The notes under the pieces: generated by a model
The model's database searches: none
What the model saw: only the letters and a program-made list of their open reading frames with translations
What the model was told of the DNA's origin: nothing
Shown: piece by piece, positions 6,066 to 9,367 of the stretch
How the letters are laid out: every line of letters begins with the position of its first letter
Numbering within the stretch: the first letter of the stretch is position 1
Program-made: the position numbers and the translations under genes
DNA from: an uncultured Lachnospiraceae bacterium
Lineage (GTDB): Bacteria > Bacillota > Clostridia > Lachnospirales > Lachnospiraceae
Assembly (NCBI GenBank): GCA_900551895.1
Contig: URXX01000023.1
Coordinates: 1 to 9,367 of the forward strand
Length of the DNA: 9,367 nt
Direction of reading: 5' to 3'

Positions 6066-9000
6066 ATGTCACAGAGAAAAGATATTCACAAAGTACTTAT
6101 TATTGGTTCTGGCCCTATTATTATCGGACAGGCGTGTGAATTTGACTATTCAGGGACACAGGCGTGTAAAGCTCTTAAGAGTTTAGGATATGAAATTGTA
6201 TTAGTTAATTCTAATCCGGCAACAATTATGACAGACCCGGAAACTGCTGACGTTACTTATATTGAACCTCTCAATGTTGAGAGATTAGAGCAAATTATTG
6301 CTAAAGAAAGACCAGATGCACTATTACCAAATTTAGGTGGACAATCCGGTCTTAATTTATGCTCAGAATTGGCACAGGCAGGAATTTTAGAAAAATATAA
6401 TGTGGAAGTAATCGGTGTTCAGGTTGATGCTATTGAAAGAGGTGAAGACCGAATTGAATTTAAAAAGACAATGGACAGCCTCGGAATTGAGATGGCAAGA
6501 AGCGAAGTTGCTTATTCAGTAGATGAAGCGCTTGCAATTGCAGAAGAACTCGGTTATCCGGTTGTACTTAGACCGGCATATACAATGGGTGGAGCCGGCG
6601 GCGGACTTGTTTATAATAAGGAAGAGTTAAAAACAGTTTGCGCAAGAGGACTTCAGGCTAGTTTGGTAGGTCAGGTACTCGTTGAGGAATCTATTTTAGG
6701 TTGGGAAGAATTGGAACTTGAAGTAGTCCGTGATTCAGAAGGTAATATGATTACAGTATGTTTCATTGAGAATATCGATCCTCTCGGAGTACATACAGGT
6801 GACTCATTCTGTTCAGCGCCTATGCTTACAATTTCAGAGGAAGTACAGCAGCGTTTACAGGAAAAATCTCATAAAGTTGTAGATTCAGTTCAGGTAATCG
6901 GTGGTTGTAACGTACAGTGGGCGCATGATCCAAAGACAGACAGAGATATTATTATCGAAATCAACCCAAGAACATCACGTTCATCGGCACTTGCATCAAA
7001 AGCGACAGGGTTCCCAATCGCTCTTGTATCGGCAATGTTGGCAACAGGACTTACTTTAAAAGATATTCCATGCGGAAAATACGGAACATTGGATAAATAT
7101 GTTCCAAACGGTGATTACATTGTAATTAAATTTGCTCGTTGGGCATTTGAAAAATTCAAAGGCGTAGAAGATAAATTAGGTACTCAGATGCGTGCTGTAG
7201 GTGAAGTAATGAGTATCGGTAAAACATATAAAGAAGCGTTACAGAAAGCAATCAGAAGTTTGGAAACAGGACGTTACGGACTTGGACATGCAAAAGATTT
7301 TGATACAAAATCAAAAGACGAACTTCTTAAAATGTTAGTAACACCTACAAGTGAACGTCACTTCATTATGTATGAGGCATTGAGAAAAGGTGCTACAATT
7401 GAAGAAATTCACGAAAGAACAAAAGTGAAAGCATATTTCATCGAGCAGATGAAAGAATTAGTTGAGGAAGAAGAAGAACTTTTAAAATCAAAAGGACAGT
7501 TACCTTCTGACGAAGCGTTAATTACAGCGAAAAAAGACGGTTTCTCTGATAAATATTTAAGTCAGTTATTAGATGTAGAAGAAGCGGAAATCAGAGAAAA
7601 GAGAATTGCACTTGGTGTTGAAGAGGCATGGGAAGGCGTACATGTAAGCGGAACAGAAGACAATGCATACTATTATTCAACATACAATGCAGAGGACAAA
7701 AATCCGGTTCGCGAAGATAAACCGAAAGTAATGATTTTGGGCGGTGGTCCTAACAGAATCGGACAGGGTATCGAATTTGATTACTGCTGTGTACATGCAT
7801 CACTTGCATTGAAGAAATTAGGATTTGAAACAATTATCGTAAACTGTAACCCTGAAACAGTTTCTACAGATTACGATACATCAGATAAATTGTATTTTGA
7901 ACCACTTACATTGGAAGATGTTCTCAGCATTTATAAGAAAGAAAAACCGGTAGGAGTTATCGCTCAGTTCGGTGGACAGACACCGCTTAACCTTGCAGCG
8001 GACTTAGAGAAAAACGGAGTGAAAATTCTTGGAACAGCACCGTCTGTAATAGACCTTGCCGAAGATAGAGATTTGTTCCGTGCAATGATGGAAAAATTAG
8101 AAATTCCTATGCCTGAGTCAGGAATGGCAGTAAATGTTGAAGAGGCAGTGGAAATTGCAGAAAAAATCGGTTATCCGGTTATGGTTAGACCTTCTTACGT
8201 TCTCGGAGGACGTGGAATGGAAGTTGTTTATGACTCAGAAAGTATGGCAGGATATATGAAAGCAGCTGTAGGTGTTACACCGGACAGACCAATTTTGATT
8301 GACCGTTTCTTAAATCATGCTTTAGAGTGTGAGGCAGACGCAATCAGTGACGGTGAACATGCATTTGTTCCGGCTGTAATGGAACACATTGAGTTAGCAG
8401 GTGTACATTCAGGTGACTCTGCTTGCATCATTCCGTCAAAACATATTTCAGAAGAAAACATTAAGACTATCAAAGAATATACGAGAAAAATTGCAGAAGA
8501 AATGCATGTTAAAGGTCTTATGAATATGCAGTATGCGATTGAAAACGGTAAAGTATATGTATTGGAAGCCAATCCAAGAGCATCAAGAACAGTGCCATTA
8601 GTTTCAAAAGTATGTAACATCAAAATGGTACCGCTTGCAACAGAAATTATTACTTCTGAATTGACAGGAAAACCGTCACCTGTTCCACAGTTAAAAGAAC
8701 AGTATATCCCACACTATGGAGTAAAAGAAGCGGTATTCCCATTCAATATGTTCCAAGAGGTAGACCCTGTTTTAGGACCTGAAATGCGTTCGACAGGTGA
8801 AGTATTAGGATTATCTTCATTCTACGGCGAAGCATTCTACAAAGCGCAGGAAGCAACACAGAAAAAGATTCCGCTAGAGGGAACAGTATTGATGTCTATT
8901 AATGACAAAGATAAGCCGGAAGTAGTAGAAGTTGCCAAAGAATTTATTGAATGTGGATTTAAGATTTTAGCATCTAAAAATACATGTAAAGTAATTCAGG

Positions 9001-9290
9001 ATGCCGGAATGGAAGCAGAGAGAGTATACAAACTCAATGAGGGCAGACCGGATATGCTGGATTTAATCACAAACGGAAAAGTTGATTTGATTATCAATAC
9101 TCCAATTGGTCAGGACAGACAGGAAGATGACAGTTATCTTCGTAAAGCAGCAATTAAAGCAAAAGTTCCGTATATGACAACAATGGCAGCAGCAAAAGCA
9201 ACTGTCAGCGGTATTAAGTCAATGAAAAAACCGGGTTGCGGAGAAGTGAAATCACTTCAGGAATTACATGCACAGATTAGAGATTTATAG
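6066..9290 (+). CDS. carB: Carbamoyl-phosphate synthase large subunit
   Basis: A 1074-residue protein, the usual full length of CarB (about 1070). It uses two ATP, bicarbonate and ammonia, channelled from the glutaminase subunit CarA, to make carbamoyl phosphate for pyrimidine and arginine synthesis in the cytoplasm. Both ATP-grasp halves are intact. In the carboxyphosphate half (about 1-400) there are GSGP (14-17), RPAYTMGGAGGG from R169, GVHTGDS, and the metal/ATP residues of EINPRTSR (E298, N300, R302). The oligomerisation region is about 400-550. In the carbamoyl-phosphate half (about 551-930) there are GGGPNRIGQGIEFDY from 559, RPSYVLGGRGM from R708, GVHSGDSACIIP, and EANPRASR (E834, N836, R838). 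Residues about 937-1074 are the MGS-like allosteric domain (NEGRPDMLDLI, INTPIGQD). The start at 6066 follows an ideal AGGAGG. carA is not adjacent: upstream is an unrelated secreted protein and a terminator follows directly. Confidence 0.97.
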   Translation: MSQRKDIHKVLIIGSGPIIIGQACEFDYSGTQACKALKSLGYEIVLVNSNPATIMTDPETADVTYIEPLNVERLEQIIAKERPDALLPNLGGQSGLNLCSELAQAGILEKYNVEVIGVQVDAIERGEDRIEFKKTMDSLGIEMARSEVAYSVDEALAIAEELGYPVVLRPAYTMGGAGGGLVYNKEELKTVCARGLQASLVGQVLVEESILGWEELELEVVRDSEGNMITVCFIENIDPLGVHTGDSFCSAPMLTISEEVQQRLQEKSHKVVDSVQVIGGCNVQWAHDPKTDRDIIIEINPRTSRSSALASKATGFPIALVSAMLATGLTLKDIPCGKYGTLDKYVPNGDYIVIKFARWAFEKFKGVEDKLGTQMRAVGEVMSIGKTYKEALQKAIRSLETGRYGLGHAKDFDTKSKDELLKMLVTPTSERHFIMYEALRKGATIEEIHERTKVKAYFIEQMKELVEEEEELLKSKGQLPSDEALITAKKDGFSDKYLSQLLDVEEAEIREKRIALGVEEAWEGVHVSGTEDNAYYYSTYNAEDKNPVREDKPKVMILGGGPNRIGQGIEFDYCCVHASLALKKLGFETIIVNCNPETVSTDYDTSDKLYFEPLTLEDVLSIYKKEKPVGVIAQFGGQTPLNLAADLEKNGVKILGTAPSVIDLAEDRDLFRAMMEKLEIPMPESGMAVNVEEAVEIAEKIGYPVMVRPSYVLGGRGMEVVYDSESMAGYMKAAVGVTPDRPILIDRFLNHALECEADAISDGEHAFVPAVMEHIELAGVHSGDSACIIPSKHISEENIKTIKEYTRKIAEEMHVKGLMNMQYAIENGKVYVLEANPRASRTVPLVSKVCNIKMVPLATEIITSELTGKPSPVPQLKEQYIPHYGVKEAVFPFNMFQEVDPVLGPEMRSTGEVLGLSSFYGEAFYKAQEATQKKIPLEGTVLMSINDKDKPEVVEVAKEFIECGFKILASKNTCKVIQDAGMEAERVYKLNEGRPDMLDLITNGKVDLIINTPIGQDRQEDDSYLRKAAIKAKVPYMTTMAAAKATVSGIKSMKKPGCGEVKSLQELHAQIRDL

Positions 9291-9336
9291 AAAGGGGCTG
9301 TCGCACTAAGTAATTAGTGCGCAGCCTCTTTTCTAT
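9291..9336 (+). terminator. Long hairpin terminator after carB
   Basis: Starting at the base after the stop codon, AAAGGGGCTG (9291-9300) pairs with CAGCCTCTTT (9322-9331) with one G-U pair, and GCACTAA (9303-9309) pairs with TTAGTGC (9314-9320) around a GTAA loop. A small TC/G internal loop separates the two helices, 17 bp in all. The following T tract is short (TTTTCT). It ends the carB transcript, so no downstream gene is co-transcribed strongly. The remaining bases, about 9337-9367, hold nothing I can identify. Confidence 0.82.
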
Positions 9337-9367
9337 GCAAAAAATTACAGCCAGGCTTCGAAAAGTC

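Noticed and set aside
5731..6186. Minus-strand frame 5731-6030 and plus-strand frame 5980-6186 around the terminator
   Set aside because: Both run through the terminator hairpin and overlap the C-terminal CBM32-like module or the carB N terminus in the wrong frame.
8315..8623. 102-codon minus-strand frame opposite carB
   Set aside because: The plus strand encodes highly conserved ATP-grasp motifs here, so the antisense frame is a by-product of codon use.

Overview
The window looks like a chromosomal segment of a low-GC Firmicute, most probably a gut Clostridia/Lachnospiraceae-type bacterium. The grounds are AT-rich codon use, strong AGGAGG-type ribosome binding sites, near-consensus sigma-A promoters, a tRNA gene without encoded CCA, and a secreted carbohydrate-binding protein typical of gut commensals. 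This taxonomic call is inference, not a database result. There is no sign of phage, transposase, CRISPR or plasmid functions.

Layout: a tRNA-Lys(UUU) with its own terminator (2-104) faces, tail to tail, a minus-strand XRE-type regulator (137-835, translation start corrected inward). The regulator's promoter is back to back with the promoter of a plus-strand 12-TM amino-acid permease of the YjeM type (1060-2550). The shared 224-base region holds both promoters and two sets of short symmetric repeats, so a regulator/target pair is likely. Next comes a 1093-residue secreted protein (2660-5941) with its own promoter. It combines a signal peptide, an NPCBM carbohydrate-binding module, a helical segment, a transglutaminase/cysteine-protease-like core, two beta-sandwich segments and a C-terminal F5/8 type C (CBM32-like) module. 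It is followed by a terminator whose loop and T-tract also form the -35 and spacer of the promoter for carB, the large subunit of carbamoyl-phosphate synthase (6066-9290). carB ends in a long hairpin terminator at the edge of the window.

The genes appear to be separate transcription units and not one pathway. The permease probably imports or exchanges an acidic amino acid or GABA-like compound under control of the adjacent regulator. The secreted protein probably binds glycans outside the cell and acts on a peptide or glycoprotein substrate that cannot be named from sequence. CarB makes carbamoyl phosphate for pyrimidine and arginine synthesis and needs a CarA subunit that is not encoded next to it here.

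I did not find a clear new multi-gene system. The best candidates for a second look are the multidomain secreted protein, the unidentified C-terminal domain of the regulator with its divergent promoter region, the terminator/promoter overlap before carB, and carB standing apart from carA.
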